64,000 nt of DNA from Rikenellaceae bacterium (GTDB lineage Bacteria; Bacteroidota; Bacteroidia; Bacteroidales; UBA932), in assembly GCA_900771005.1 (NCBI GenBank), contig CAAGMI010000241.1:10378-74377 (forward strand), in the 5' to 3' direction. This document shows positions 36,323 to 46,168 of the stretch, piece by piece (position 1 is the stretch's first letter; each line of letters begins with the position of its first letter). The position numbers were made by a program, and so were the translations under genes. Below the pieces are notes generated by a model. That model was given only the letters and a program-made list of their open reading frames with translations. It searched no databases and was not told the DNA's origin.

Positions 36323-37740
36323 TATCTGCTAAGTAAATATTTTTCAATGAACGGTCTCATCGCAGGGTAATCACCTATGCCCGATGCCATGAAATGAAGC
36401 ATATACAGGGCAGCGAAAGGAGAAACCATTTCATGTATCTCCTCTCTCGTATACTTGTGATCGTAATATTCGTCCGCGAACACGTCCCATACCTTGCACT
36501 GCTGCTCGATTGTAATATGGAACAGTTGGAGGGACAGATCGTTGTCCATCAGTCCATAGCTGGTCATATAGAACATTCCGAGATCGAACAGAGGATCGTC
36601 GTAGCCGAAATCCGAAAGATCTATCCAATAGTTCTTCCCGTCGGCCATCAGCACGTTGCCTATGTGCATGTCTCCGTGTATGCAGGTCTCAACCAAAGGA
36701 ACGCTGTCTATGAAGGACAACATCTTTTTCTTCTGTTCGTCAGAATAACCCTTGGCGTCAACTATCGCCCTCTGGAAACGCATTCTTGCAGGCTTGAACA
36801 CCTTGGTATCGCACTTTATGGAATGCACTTGCTTGCAGAGACGGGCGAACTCCCTTGAATATTCCTCTAATTTCCCGGGTTCCTGGGATATGGCCCTGGC
36901 ATAGGACCGCTTGTTCTTGACACGGTCAAATTCCACACCTATCCTGCTGCCTTCCGTGACCAGTCTCCTGACTGCCGGAGTGCGGAGTCCGAGGCTCGCC
37001 ACCGATTGGGCGACTTGAAATTCCCATCTCGGGACAGCCTCAGGCATAAAACTGTTGTACAGCTTTATCATCCTTTCTCCGTCCTTATGATTGTAGCTTA
37101 TGGCCGTGTATCCGTCCCCGCTCTCCTCATAGTCACTCATATTTATCATCTCCGGCTCATTGTGACCGAAGACCTGTTCTATCTGCGCGCAGAATTCAGC
37201 ATAGGCATCCGTATCGGACAATTCTTCGAGGGATGCGGCCAGACCGCGGTAATGCCACTCGTGATCGGACTTTCCGCCCGGTGCATGGAAAAGATCCCAA
37301 AGTTTGTCGCCCTGCTTCCTGAAATCGCGGGCAATGGCCCTCATATTTGACAATTTGTCCCCCAGAGCCACAATCTTGGCATCCCTGCCGGCTGCAGCCA
37401 GCCTGTCAATGGCTGCCTGCTTCCTGTCACGCCAACTTTCAGACTCACTTACGGACGGATCCATGGCATCCGACTCCGCTGCCACGAGGGTTGCGACACG
37501 GTCACCGAATTCCAATCTGATCCGTTCCACTGTCACGTCGGTATCTTCAACCGTATCGTGAAGCGCAGCAGCGGCCAGAAGTTCCTTGTCATTGGTGATG
37601 GACGCCACAATCTCCATCGCTTCAAGGACGTGTATGACATAAGGGAAACCCTTCCCACGCCTTTCGGTATTGGAGTGCGCATCCACTGCGAACTTTATAG
37701 CCTTGTCAACAAACTGAGTATCCAGATATTTATTTCCCAT
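36322..37740 (-). CDS. alarmone-hydrolase-like HD domain fused to APH-type kinase
   Basis: The protein has 472 residues. Residues 1 to about 185 are an HD domain of the SpoT/MESH1 class with all expected residues: His37, His61-Asp62, Glu65-Asp66 (ALHDTVEDT) and GDKLSNMR. Residues about 205-472 are an aminoglycoside-phosphotransferase-like kinase with the catalytic loop HGDMHIGN (His355-Asp357) and IDLSDFGYDDP as the metal-binding segment. The fusion therefore joins a predicted (p)ppGpp hydrolase to a small-molecule or protein kinase. It lies 3 bases after an alarmone synthetase gene and is coupled by one-base overlap to the HATPase. I know no characterised protein with this pairing. Confidence 0.85.
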   Translation of the reverse strand: MGNKYLDTQFVDKAIKFAVDAHSNTERRGKGFPYVIHVLEAMEIVASITNDKELLAAAALHDTVEDTDVTVERIRLEFGDRVATLVAAESDAMDPSVSESESWRDRKQAAIDRLAAAGRDAKIVALGDKLSNMRAIARDFRKQGDKLWDLFHAPGGKSDHEWHYRGLAASLEELSDTDAYAEFCAQIEQVFGHNEPEMINMSDYEESGDGYTAISYNHKDGERMIKLYNSFMPEAVPRWEFQVAQSVASLGLRTPAVRRLVTEGSRIGVEFDRVKNKRSYARAISQEPGKLEEYSREFARLCKQVHSIKCDTKVFKPARMRFQRAIVDAKGYSDEQKKKMLSFIDSVPLVETCIHGDMHIGNVLMADGKNYWIDLSDFGYDDPLFDLGMFYMTSYGLMDNDLSLQLFHITIEQQCKVWDVFADEYYDHKYTREEIHEMVSPFAALYMLHFMASGIGDYPAMRPFIEKYLLSR

Positions 37741-37743
37741 AAT

Positions 37744-38841
37744 CTATTGTTTGTGCATGAATGACAGCTGTTCGGCAGTTGCCACTATCCTCTCAGCACG
37801 TTTCCTGTTATATTCTGAATTGACCCCGAGTTCGTCAAACATATACTTGAGCATCTCCACTCCGCCACCTTTCTTGAGAATGTACACCACGCACATATCC
37901 TGAATGGCGACAGTGGACGAAATGATGTCCAGATCCGTGGACGCCAGCTGATAGACGGCATACTGGTAGGTGTCTTCCGTGTTCTCCTTTATGAAATCTT
38001 CAAGATCCTTCAGCGTATTCAGTCCGAACAACTTGAGTATCTTCAGATACGGCATCGGGGAGGAATTGTGCACCTCAGCCTGATTGATGGCGGCTATCCT
38101 CTTGACCAGGGCGTCGAAAGGCTTGAGTTCAAGGTAGCTCTTGAATGAATCACCGTCCAGGGGGACTTCCTCGAACTTTCCGCTAGCCACGAGATTCTGT
38201 ACCTTGCGGCGATAGTCGTTTATGCCTGTACGTATGAGGCTGAACTGTTCATCGGCAAGCTCCAGCATTCCGGCAAGGCGGTTCAGGTTTCTCAGGTATT
38301 CCTTCGGCACCTCCACGCCTGACTTGTATCCGGTATCGTGGTCCATTACAGCCCACACGTGCTGCAGGGCGGTACGCATCTGAAGTTCAAAGCGGAACTC
38401 ATTTATCTGCGGGTACGCCGGATCGAAATACATACTTTTCGGTATGCGGCAGATGTAGTGCAGAGAATTGTACCCGAAACTGTTCAGTTCGTGCTTCTTC
38501 CTCTTGTCCACACTGTTCTCCCAGTCTATTTCGAAAATATGGTCGGCCATTGCGGCGACCTTGTCGACCTCGTCGGTGTAGAAAGTGATTACCCTGGCTC
38601 CGAGAATGTCCGTCATATCCCAGACGTGGTCATATTTGGATCCCTTGAGCTCAAGCTTTCCGACCAGACTCCTCTCTCCCTTGATCCTCGCCTCGATGGC
38701 ATTGACGTAGATTCCATTCTCGGAAATGCTGTCAGAGATGGCTTTTCTGGCTATCTCCAACATCTTCTCGTATATGGGCTTGTTCTCACGATACTCTTCG
38801 AGTATCATGGAGCAATGCATATCAAGTCCGTAATCCTCCAT
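37744..38841 (-). CDS. RelA/SpoT-type alarmone synthetase, single synthetase domain
   Basis: The protein has 365 residues. The nucleotidyltransferase domain is intact: KGSKYDH and MTDILGARVITFY (metal-binding Asp), GYNSLHY, and FELQMRTALQHVWAVMDHD, the EQxRT-type ending. There is no HD, TGS or ACT domain. The C-terminal 150 residues are helical and unrecognised. It should transfer pyrophosphate from ATP to a nucleotide; toxic relatives modify tRNA instead. It is the first gene of the seven-gene signalling operon, with its hydrolase partner directly downstream. Confidence 0.87.
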   Translation of the reverse strand: MEDYGLDMHCSMILEEYRENKPIYEKMLEIARKAISDSISENGIYVNAIEARIKGERSLVGKLELKGSKYDHVWDMTDILGARVITFYTDEVDKVAAMADHIFEIDWENSVDKRKKHELNSFGYNSLHYICRIPKSMYFDPAYPQINEFRFELQMRTALQHVWAVMDHDTGYKSGVEVPKEYLRNLNRLAGMLELADEQFSLIRTGINDYRRKVQNLVASGKFEEVPLDGDSFKSYLELKPFDALVKRIAAINQAEVHNSSPMPYLKILKLFGLNTLKDLEDFIKENTEDTYQYAVYQLASTDLDIISSTVAIQDMCVVYILKKGGGVEMLKYMFDELGVNSEYNRKRAERIVATAEQLSFMHKQ

Positions 38842-38858
38842 ATTACATCTAAATTACA

Positions 38859-38866
38859 CAAAGATA
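38859..38866 (-). promoter_or_regulatory. putative -7 promoter box of the signalling operon
   Basis: The minus strand reads TATCTTTG, a full match to TAnnTTTG, about 18 bases before the ATG of the alarmone synthetase. It diverges from the uvrB promoter within a 74-base gap. Confidence 0.55.
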
Positions 38867-38903
38867 CTAATATTCCATTTAATAACAATGAACTTAATTT
38901 TGC

Positions 38904-38911
38904 TACATTTG
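38904..38911 (+). promoter_or_regulatory. putative -7 promoter box of uvrB
   Basis: TACATTTG matches TAnnTTTG in full. It ends only 4 bases before the uvrB ATG, so this message would be nearly leaderless. No LexA-type palindrome is evident. Confidence 0.45.
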
Positions 38912-38915
38912 TAAT

Positions 38916-41057
38916 ATGAAGTTTCAACTGGAATCGGCATACAAACCATCCGGAGACCAACCGGAGGCAATAGAGCAACTGTGCGCGGCGCTGGAATCCG
39001 ACATAAAGGACGTCACGCTGCTCGGTGTCACCGGTTCCGGCAAGACTTTCACAATGGCCAACGTCATAGAGAAGCTTCAGCGGCCGGCTCTTATACTCAG
39101 CCACAACAAGACTCTTGCAGCACAGCTCTACGGCGAATTCAAGACATTCTTCCCGCACAACGCGGTGGAATATTTCGTCTCCTATTACGACTACTACCAG
39201 CCGGAAGCATACATCCCGACTACTGACACGTATATAGAGAAGGACCTGAGCATCAACGACCAGATCGAGAAGCTCAGACTCTCGGCCGCCTCCGCCCTGC
39301 TGAGCGGTCGCAGGGACGTAATAGTGGTCTCATCAGTGAGTTGTCTGTACGGCATAGGCAACCCGGATGATTTCCACGAGCAGACTGTAGTGGTGCGCAA
39401 AGGAGAGACCAGAGACTTCACTTCCCTGCTTTACAAACTGGTGGACGCCCTGTACAACCGTACGGAAGCCGATTTCTCGAGAGGAACTTTCAGAGTCAAG
39501 GGTGACATAATCGACGTATATCTGGCCGGAGCCGACGAGGCGGTAAGGATAGAATTCTTCGGAGACGAGGTTGAAGAGCTCAGCCTCATAGACCCCGTCA
39601 CTGGTGGCAAGATCGACGATCTGGATGAAATAAGCATATATCCCGCCAACAATTTCGTAACCACCAAGGAAAGGAGCATTGCCGCCGTCAGCCATATCCA
39701 GGACGACCTGTACAAGCAGACGGAATACTTCGAAAGCATAGGCAAAGGTCTGGAAGCCAAGAGATTGAAGCAGAGGGTGGAATATGACCTCGAGATGATA
39801 AAGGAAATGGGATACTGCCCCGGGATCGAAAATTACTCCAGATATTTCGACGGCAGGCAGCCAGGGCAGCGACCATTCTGCCTGATAGATTATTTCCCGA
39901 AGGATTTCATCACTTTCATAGACGAAAGTCACGTCACCCTGCCTCAGGTACATGCGATGTTCGGAGGAGACCATTCACGCAAGTCAGTCCTGGTCGAATA
40001 CGGATTCCGTCTCCCCGCCGCATCGGACAACAGGCCGCTCACGTTCGAGGAATTCGAGCACATCACCGGACAGAAGGTATATGTAAGCGCCACACCTGCG
40101 GAATACGAGCTTGAAAAATCCGAAGGTCTGATAGTGGAACAGGTGGTGCGTCCTACCGGACTTCTGGACCCTCCCATCGAGGTCAGGCCTACGGAAAACC
40201 AGGTTGACGATCTGGTGGAGGAAATACGCAAGCGCACCGAGATGGATGAGCGCACCCTCGTGACGACTCTCACGAAGAGGATGGCGGAGGAGCTGGACGA
40301 GTATCTCAGGAAAATAGGCATCAGGGTAAGATATATACATTCGGACGTGGACACTACGGAAAGGGTCGAGATAATAGAGGATTTCAAGAATGGAATGTTC
40401 GACGTCCTGGTGGGGGTAAACCTGCTCAGGGAAGGTCTGGACATTCCTACAGTATCTCTCGTGGCCATATTGGATGCCGACAAGGAAGGATTTCTGCGCA
40501 CGACACGTTCCCTGACGCAGACGGCCGGCAGGGCCGCCAGAAACGTGAACGGGCTGGTCATAATGTATGCTGACACTGTCACGAAATCGATGGAGGAGAC
40601 CATAAGGGAGACCAACCGCCGCAGGACCAAGCAGATAGAATACAACAAACTCCACCGCATCACGCCGAAGCAGGTGGAAGTCAGGCAGAACGTTCTGGCT
40701 TCAAGACTTGCGAACGGCACCACGGGACGCGTCAGCGCAGCCAATTCCTATGACGACCCGACTTACATACCGAATCCTTCCGACCTCGGCAAGGGCACGA
40801 TTTCTGTAGGTCTGGGTCATGCATCCAAACGGGAAGAAGGGTCCGCTTTCGTCGACGGATACGTTCAGGCTGACCTTGCGGCAGTGCTCCAGGATCCGGT
40901 GATAAGGTCGCTTTCCCGCGAACAGGTTGAAAAAATGGTGGAGGAAGACAGGAAGCGGATGCAGAAATCCGCAGCCGAACTTGATTTCACTCAGGCAGCA
41001 CATTTCCGTGATGAGATGTGGGCCCTGCAACAATATCTTAAGGTATGGAAGGAATAG
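38916..41057 (+). CDS. uvrB: excinuclease ABC subunit B
   Basis: The protein has 713 residues. UvrB is the damage-verifying helicase-like subunit of nucleotide excision repair. Walker A is [10 protein letters not shown] (about residue 37), the beta-hairpin region is [12 protein letters not shown], helicase motif II is TFIDESHV, and motif VI is QTAGRAARN. The C-terminal UVR motif that binds UvrC is present (the last 40 residues, ending [14 protein letters not shown]). Its end overlaps the start of the long RelA/SpoT gene by 13 bases. Confidence 0.97.
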   Translation: MKFQLESAYKPSGDQPEAIEQLCAALESDIKDVTLLGVTGSGKTFTMANVIEKLQRPALILSHNKTLAAQLYGEFKTFFPHNAVEYFVSYYDYYQPEAYIPTTDTYIEKDLSINDQIEKLRLSAASALLSGRRDVIVVSSVSCLYGIGNPDDFHEQTVVVRKGETRDFTSLLYKLVDALYNRTEADFSRGTFRVKGDIIDVYLAGADEAVRIEFFGDEVEELSLIDPVTGGKIDDLDEISIYPANNFVTTKERSIAAVSHIQDDLYKQTEYFESIGKGLEAKRLKQRVEYDLEMIKEMGYCPGIENYSRYFDGRQPGQRPFCLIDYFPKDFITFIDESHVTLPQVHAMFGGDHSRKSVLVEYGFRLPAASDNRPLTFEEFEHITGQKVYVSATPAEYELEKSEGLIVEQVVRPTGLLDPPIEVRPTENQVDDLVEEIRKRTEMDERTLVTTLTKRMAEELDEYLRKIGIRVRYIHSDVDTTERVEIIEDFKNGMFDVLVGVNLLREGLDIPTVSLVAILDADKEGFLRTTRSLTQTAGRAARNVNGLVIMYADTVTKSMEETIRETNRRRTKQIEYNKLHRITPKQVEVRQNVLASRLANGTTGRVSAANSYDDPTYIPNPSDLGKGTISVGLGHASKREEGSAFVDGYVQADLAAVLQDPVIRSLSREQVEKMVEEDRKRMQKSAAELDFTQAAHFRDEMWALQQYLKVWKE

Positions 41058-43123
41058 TAGAAAAAGCCCGCGAGATTGCCGTACGGGCTCTCAAGGATGA
41101 TATTAGGGACAACGGACACGCGTTTATCGAGCATCCGGACGGAGTCGCCGCCATCGTACGCGACGAGATAGGACTGAGTGAGACCAGCATTGCCGCCGTG
41201 TATCTCCACGAAGCCAGCCGCTTCCATCCGGAAGTGGATCTGTCCGCTTTTCCTGAAGAAGTGCGCAACATCGTAGAAGGGCTCACCAAGATTTCCTTCA
41301 TAAAGCCAAAGGACACGCGTCTGGAGGCAGAAAACTACAAGAAACTCATAGTCCAGTATTCTACAGACCCCCGCGTCACCATAATCAAGATTGCGGACAG
41401 GCTGGAGATACTCAGAAACATATCCCTGTTCCCGAAAGGGTCCAGAGACCAGAAACTTCTCGAGACACTTATGCTGTATATTCCTCTGGCACACCAGCTG
41501 GGGCTGTACAACATCAAGAGCGAGATGGAGAACATCTATTTCCGCTATTCGGATCCCGAGCAGTACAGACTCATCACGAACAAGCTGAAGGCTACCGAGA
41601 AGGACAGGGAAAAACTGTCAAGGGAATTCATAGAACCGCTGAAGAAAACTCTTTCCGAGGCAGGCATAGCCTACAAGCTCAAAGTCCGCACCAAGACGGC
41701 CTACTCCATCTACAAGAAGATGCAGGCGCAGAAGGTCGGATTCGACGGGGTCTTTGACGTTTTCGCCATAAGGTTCATCATCGACTGCGAGGATGACAGA
41801 AAGACCGAACAGGATCTTTGCTGGAAGGTGTATTCCTATGTAACCGAGGAATACGAACCCGACACCACAAGACTGAGAGACTGGCTCACCAACCCGAAGC
41901 CCAACGGCTACGAGTCCCTGCACATAACAGTCAAGAACAAGGAAGGCAACTACCTTGAAGTCCAGATAAGGACAAAAAGGATGGATGACATAGCGGAGAG
42001 CGGTCTGGCTTCCCACTGGTCATACAAGGGCATCAGGGGCGACCATACCATAGATTCGTGGCTCAGTTCCGTCAGATACAATCTCGAGCATAAGGCGGCA
42101 GTGAAAGCCGAGGACATCCCGCAGCCTCCGGAAAAGGAGATCTTTGTCTTCACCCCGAGCGGCGAGCTCAAGATACTGCCTGCCGGCGCCACCGTACTGG
42201 ACTTCGCATACTGTATACATTCCGGTCTGGGCTCCAGATGTACGGGAGCAAGGATAGGCAACAGGAACGTTTCCATAAAGGACAAGCTGTCAACGGGAGA
42301 TATCGTAGAGATATTGAGCAACAAGAACCAGAGGCCCAGCCCGGACTGGCTGAACTGGGTCGTAAGTTCAAAGGCGCGCAGCCGCATCAAGGTGGAGCTC
42401 AATGACGAGGAACGGAGGAAAGCGGCGGAAGGACGCGAAGTGCTCGAACGCCGGCTCAAGAACTGGAAGCTGGATTTTCCGGACGAGATGCGTGCAGAGT
42501 ATATGAAGAGGCACAAGTACACTTCCGTGCTCACCTTCCTTGCCGCCATCGCCGACGAGATAATCGACATCAACGAACTGAAGGACTTCATACTCGGGTT
42601 CAACGAATCTCCTGTGATACAGGAAGAGAAGTCCGCGCAGGCCGCCTCGAAGGAGAACACACACGGTGAGGACATCCTTGTCATAAACGCGAAAAACGTA
42701 AAGGGACTTGACTACAAGATGGCGCATTGCTGCAATCCTGTATTCGGGGATGACGTATTCGGGTTCGTCACGAGAACAGACGGAATAAAGATCCACAGGC
42801 TATCCTGTCCGAATGCCGCACGACTGATCGAGAGGTATCCGTACAGAATACAGAAGGTAGTGTGGCAGGAGACGTCCTCAAGCGGAGAGTTCATATGCAA
42901 TCTGAAAGTCCTGGCACATCAGGACCATACCGTGCTCGCCACGATAATGGACAGCATCACCCAGTTCAGGGTTTCACTGAAGTCGTTCACCGTAAAGGAG
43001 GATTCCGCACACGGCACTTTGGAGATCTCGATAAGGCTGCTGGTACCTTCAAACACCGAATTGGACAAGGTGGTATCGAAAATCGGCAAGTCTTCCCAGG
43101 TCATCAAGGTCAAACGCCTATAG
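41045..43123 (+). CDS. long RelA/SpoT homologue with degenerate hydrolase domain
   Basis: The protein has 692 residues with the order HD, synthetase, TGS, helical and ACT. The synthetase is intact ([44 protein letters not shown]). The TGS domain starts [15 protein letters not shown]. The hydrolase is degenerate: the HD pair is His55-Glu56, the following ED pair is replaced by Arg59-Phe60, and RLHNMR is RLEILR. It is therefore probably a RelA-like, synthetase-only enzyme responding to the ribosome. Its ATG lies within the last codons of uvrB. The only intact alarmone-hydrolase domain in the window is the HD-APH fusion nearby. Confidence 0.92.
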   Translation: MEGIVEKAREIAVRALKDDIRDNGHAFIEHPDGVAAIVRDEIGLSETSIAAVYLHEASRFHPEVDLSAFPEEVRNIVEGLTKISFIKPKDTRLEAENYKKLIVQYSTDPRVTIIKIADRLEILRNISLFPKGSRDQKLLETLMLYIPLAHQLGLYNIKSEMENIYFRYSDPEQYRLITNKLKATEKDREKLSREFIEPLKKTLSEAGIAYKLKVRTKTAYSIYKKMQAQKVGFDGVFDVFAIRFIIDCEDDRKTEQDLCWKVYSYVTEEYEPDTTRLRDWLTNPKPNGYESLHITVKNKEGNYLEVQIRTKRMDDIAESGLASHWSYKGIRGDHTIDSWLSSVRYNLEHKAAVKAEDIPQPPEKEIFVFTPSGELKILPAGATVLDFAYCIHSGLGSRCTGARIGNRNVSIKDKLSTGDIVEILSNKNQRPSPDWLNWVVSSKARSRIKVELNDEERRKAAEGREVLERRLKNWKLDFPDEMRAEYMKRHKYTSVLTFLAAIADEIIDINELKDFILGFNESPVIQEEKSAQAASKENTHGEDILVINAKNVKGLDYKMAHCCNPVFGDDVFGFVTRTDGIKIHRLSCPNAARLIERYPYRIQKVVWQETSSSGEFICNLKVLAHQDHTVLATIMDSITQFRVSLKSFTVKEDSAHGTLEISIRLLVPSNTELDKVVSKIGKSSQVIKVKRL

Positions 43124-43145
43124 AAGTTTTGTCAGCAAAATTGCC

Positions 43146-43153
43146 TATATTTG
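43146..43153 (+). promoter_or_regulatory. putative -7 promoter box of the CDP-alcohol transferase gene
   Basis: TATATTTG matches TAnnTTTG in full, 26 bases before the ATG at 43180, within the 56-base gap after the RelA/SpoT gene. Confidence 0.45.
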
Positions 43154-43179
43154 CGACGATTTTGCATTATCATTGAATA

Positions 43180-43890
43180 ATGGAGACTAAAGCCAAACCT
43201 TCAAAGAGGATTCAGACATCCATCCTCAACGGTCCCGAGAAGAAAGCGCTCGTGTGGATGGCGGAGAGGATGCCGAAATGGGTGAATTCTGATATGCTTA
43301 CGTTCACGGGCTCCCTGGGTGCATTTCTCTTCGGCCTGGGTTATGCGCTGACCCCAATCAGCATATATTTTCTCTGGCTGTCCTGCACAGGACTTGTCAT
43401 AAACTGGTTCGGAGATTCGCTTGACGGCACTCTGGCCCGCGTCAGGAACTGTCAGAGGCCGAAATACGGGTTCTTCATAGACCATATGATGGACTGTCTC
43501 AACGAGGTGATGATGTTCGTCGGATGCGGTCTGAGCGTCCTTATGAGGCTGGACATCGCCCTTATCGTTCTTATATGCTATCTTCTTCTCACGGTTTACG
43601 TATTCACGAGCGCCCATCTCAAGGGAGAGTTCAAGCTGACATATGCGAAAGTGGGGCCGACGGAATTCAGGATTGTAATCCTGATAGCCACTCTGATGCT
43701 CCTCTACATAACCCCGCTGCGGGAATTCAGCCACGTATTCAATATATTCGGCACAGAGGTCACTGCAAGTCTTCTTGACATTATCAGTATAACCATAGCC
43801 GCAATACTCTTCATAATGTACATCATCAGCATCATAAGGGATGCGAGGGAGTACGCAAGGGAAGAGCCGCTTACGCACAATGATTCGTAA
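43180..43890 (+). CDS. CDP-alcohol phosphatidyltransferase family membrane protein
   Basis: The protein has 236 residues with about six membrane helices. The family signature D-G-x2-A-R-x8-G-x3-D-x3-D is present: DGTLARVRNCQRPKYGFFID followed by HMMD (about residues 88-111). Enzymes of this family transfer a phospho-headgroup from CDP-diacylglycerol or a CDP-alcohol. The product (phosphatidylinositol-, glycerol-phosphate- or other headgroup) cannot be read from the motif. It is followed by GtrA and acyltransferase genes, so a membrane-lipid or lipid-linked glycan module is likely. Confidence 0.85.
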   Translation: METKAKPSKRIQTSILNGPEKKALVWMAERMPKWVNSDMLTFTGSLGAFLFGLGYALTPISIYFLWLSCTGLVINWFGDSLDGTLARVRNCQRPKYGFFIDHMMDCLNEVMMFVGCGLSVLMRLDIALIVLICYLLLTVYVFTSAHLKGEFKLTYAKVGPTEFRIVILIATLMLLYITPLREFSHVFNIFGTEVTASLLDIISITIAAILFIMYIISIIRDAREYAREEPLTHNDS

Positions 43891-44332
43891 GATAATATCA
43901 TTCATGATTGCGAACTTCTTCGGCACGATCGTCGATACGGCGGTCCTGTGGCTGTGTTCGCATTTCCTGTTTGAAAGCTATACCGGAGTATACATCCTCT
44001 CCCCTGTGATATCATTCGAGTGCGCAGTCACCACCAATTTCCTGTGCTCGTACTACTATATCTGGAGGGGAAGGATAAACAAGCAGAAGAGCAAGTCCTT
44101 CCTCAGATATTACTGGAAATACAATCTGTCCTGCACTGGAGGTTTCATCATCAAGATGGGCTTCCTTCTCTTGACCGAAAGGGTGTTCAGAACCGTCGGA
44201 GTTCCCGACCCTATCCACATCATCGGAATAAATGTGCCTGACGTGGTCATCTGTAACCTCATAGCACTGTGCTTCTCCGGAGTATTCAACTTCGCGATGG
44301 GTGAATGGGTGATTTTCAGAAAAAAGAAATAA
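43880..44332 (+). CDS. GtrA-family membrane protein
   Basis: The protein has 150 residues from the ATG at 43880 (MIRKIISFMIANFFG), with four predicted membrane helices and a basic, WRGR-containing loop (YYIWRGRINKQK). GtrA proteins are thought to help move lipid-linked sugars across the membrane. The gene overlaps the preceding CDP-alcohol transferase by 11 bases. A longer start at 43841 reads through the previous gene and is not preferred. Confidence 0.8.
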   Translation: MIRKIISFMIANFFGTIVDTAVLWLCSHFLFESYTGVYILSPVISFECAVTTNFLCSYYYIWRGRINKQKSKSFLRYYWKYNLSCTGGFIIKMGFLLLTERVFRTVGVPDPIHIIGINVPDVVICNLIALCFSGVFNFAMGEWVIFRKKK

Positions 44333-44338
44333 CAATAT

Positions 44339-45211
44339 ATGCCGCTGCTGACAAAAGAAGACATAAAGGGGCTTCCTGGATGGGTGTTCGACATAGCCGC
44401 GAAGATTACCGCCATAGATAAGACCAATGAGCTCTATGACAAAATCTGTGATTATCAGGGACCGGATTTCGCCTGCGAACTTCTCAGGAGAATCGGTGTG
44501 GACTATCAGATAGGAAACCACGACAGGTTGCCCGATTTGCCCGACGGACCTTTCATCACAATAAGCAACCACCCGTACGGCAGCATAGACGGCGTAATGC
44601 TGGTGGACCTGTTCGGCCATCTGAGACCAGATTTCAAGGTAATGGTCAACAAGTTCCTTTCCTGCATAAAGAATCTCAACGGGAACTGGATAACCGTTGT
44701 CCCTACCGGCAAAACCAAGGGGGACATAAAGGCGGAAAGCATCAAGGGGGTCAAAGAGGTCCTGACGAGAATCAGAGACGGTCATCCCGTGGGTTTTTTC
44801 CCGTCAGGAGCCGTTTCGGATTTCAAGTTCGGAGAAGGGGTCAGAGACAGGGAATGGCAGGCCGAAGTCATCAGACTCATCAAAAAGTGTCACGTCCCTA
44901 TCGTTCCCGTGCGGTTCTTTGACAAAAACACGCCTTTCTTTTACGCCTTGGGGCTCATCGACTGGAGGATAAGGGTAGCCCGTCTCCCCAGGGAAATGCT
45001 GAACAAGGGCGGAAAAGTCGCCAGGTTAGGCATAGGAAACATCATATCAGTGGAAGACCAGGACAGCTGTTCCGACCTGGAAGAATTCAGGAAAATGCTG
45101 CGGGATTCCGTATATGGCATGTCCCTTCCGGACAGCTTTATTTTGCGTTCTGCCTTTGATTCAAAGCTCTCTGAAAAGCGCGGGCATTCTTCAGATGCTC
45201 AGGATAGGTAG
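44339..45211 (+). CDS. lysophospholipid acyltransferase-like protein (PlsC superfamily)
   Basis: The protein has 290 residues. The acceptor-site motif ITISNHPYGSIDGVM (about residues 77-91) matches the NHPxGxxD-type variant of the HX4D acyltransferase motif, and FFPSGAVSDFK near residue 157 is the second motif. It probably acylates a lysolipid or an ornithine/glycerol lipid. It ends the CDP-alcohol transferase, GtrA, acyltransferase run. Its last 74 bases overlap the end of mltG on the other strand. Confidence 0.82.
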   Translation: MPLLTKEDIKGLPGWVFDIAAKITAIDKTNELYDKICDYQGPDFACELLRRIGVDYQIGNHDRLPDLPDGPFITISNHPYGSIDGVMLVDLFGHLRPDFKVMVNKFLSCIKNLNGNWITVVPTGKTKGDIKAESIKGVKEVLTRIRDGHPVGFFPSGAVSDFKFGEGVRDREWQAEVIRLIKKCHVPIVPVRFFDKNTPFFYALGLIDWRIRVARLPREMLNKGGKVARLGIGNIISVEDQDSCSDLEEFRKMLRDSVYGMSLPDSFILRSAFDSKLSEKRGHSSDAQDR

Positions 45212-46166
45212 TCGCAAACCTGTGGGAACCGTTGAATGACGGGTCCGCGCAGAAGAAAAGATTCTTCCCCTCAGGATTCAGGACAGCATCCAGGCAAGCC
45301 TTGGTAGGGACATATATAGGTCCTGGCGGCAGGCCTGCGTACTTGTAGGTGTTGTATGGTGAATCCACCTCAAGGTTACGCTTCAGGATGCGGTTCACGT
45401 TATAATCATAGCAGAAGGCTATCGTTGGATCGGCCTGAAGTTTCATCCCCCTGTGAAGCCTGTTCAGATACACTCCGGCTATCATCGGCATCTCAGGTTC
45501 ATAATTTGTCTCACCCTTTACTATAGAGGCAAGGATGGAGACTTCCTTCCGGGTAAGTCCCTGAGCTTTCGCCTTGTCAAGGCGTTCCTCTGTCCAGAAC
45601 GCATCATACGCTTCCTTCTGCCTGTCAAGAATCTCCTCCGGAGTCGCCGTCCAATACATCTGATAGGTATCCGGCATCAGCAGGGAGAACACGTTTACGG
45701 TATCGAATCCATACTTTGAGAGCAGCTGCTGATTACAAAGTGCGGACATCACGGAAGCGGAGTCAACCATCATCTGATTCGCTATCTTTCTGGCGATGTC
45801 CCCCTTTCTCCTCATCGTACCGGAGAGGACCAGATTTACGGGAGTCTGCCAGCAGTTATTGAGCATTCTGGCCACATAGACACTGGTGTTCCCATCCTCG
45901 ACGACATAGTGTCCCGCCTGGATGAATTCGTCCACACGCTTGTCTTTCATAACTCTGGCGAGGCTTCTGTGACGCTTTATCACCAGCTGGCTGTCAAGCT
46001 GCGCCATCACTTCCTCCGGAGTCGTATCGGGATACACATAGATGTCAGCGGAACCTTCGAAATTGGGGATTTTGTTGTCACTCAGCCAAATACCGACCTT
46101 TGCGCCCAGGAACAGGACCAGGGCCAGTTCAAACAGCAGAATGTATTTTGTCTTGATTCTTTTCAT
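45138..46166 (-). CDS. mltG: endolytic murein transglycosylase MltG
   Basis: The protein has 342 residues from the ATG at 46166; a GTG one codon earlier overlaps the upstream stop and is possible. It has a single N-terminal membrane helix (YILLFELALVLFLGAKV). The YceG-type domain has the catalytic Glu in ASIVKGETNYEPEMPMIAGV and PYNTYKYAGLPPGPI near the end. MltG cleaves nascent peptidoglycan strands at the membrane. It lies directly after a glucosaminidase gene, so the pair remodels the wall. Confidence 0.93.
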   Translation of the reverse strand: MKRIKTKYILLFELALVLFLGAKVGIWLSDNKIPNFEGSADIYVYPDTTPEEVMAQLDSQLVIKRHRSLARVMKDKRVDEFIQAGHYVVEDGNTSVYVARMLNNCWQTPVNLVLSGTMRRKGDIARKIANQMMVDSASVMSALCNQQLLSKYGFDTVNVFSLLMPDTYQMYWTATPEEILDRQKEAYDAFWTEERLDKAKAQGLTRKEVSILASIVKGETNYEPEMPMIAGVYLNRLHRGMKLQADPTIAFCYDYNVNRILKRNLEVDSPYNTYKYAGLPPGPIYVPTKACLDAVLNPEGKNLFFCADPSFNGSHRFATTYPEHLKNARAFQRALNQRQNAK

Positions 46167-46168
46167 CA

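Noticed and set aside
37744..38841. Confident call as a toxSAS toxin
   Set aside because: The synthetase domain and adjacent hydrolase fit, but the long C-terminus and the partner-switching genes are not part of known toxSAS loci; kept as one hypothesis only.
43841..43879. Longer GtrA start at 43841
   Set aside because: The extra 13 residues are charged, read through the end of the preceding gene, and precede the first membrane helix that normally begins GtrA.
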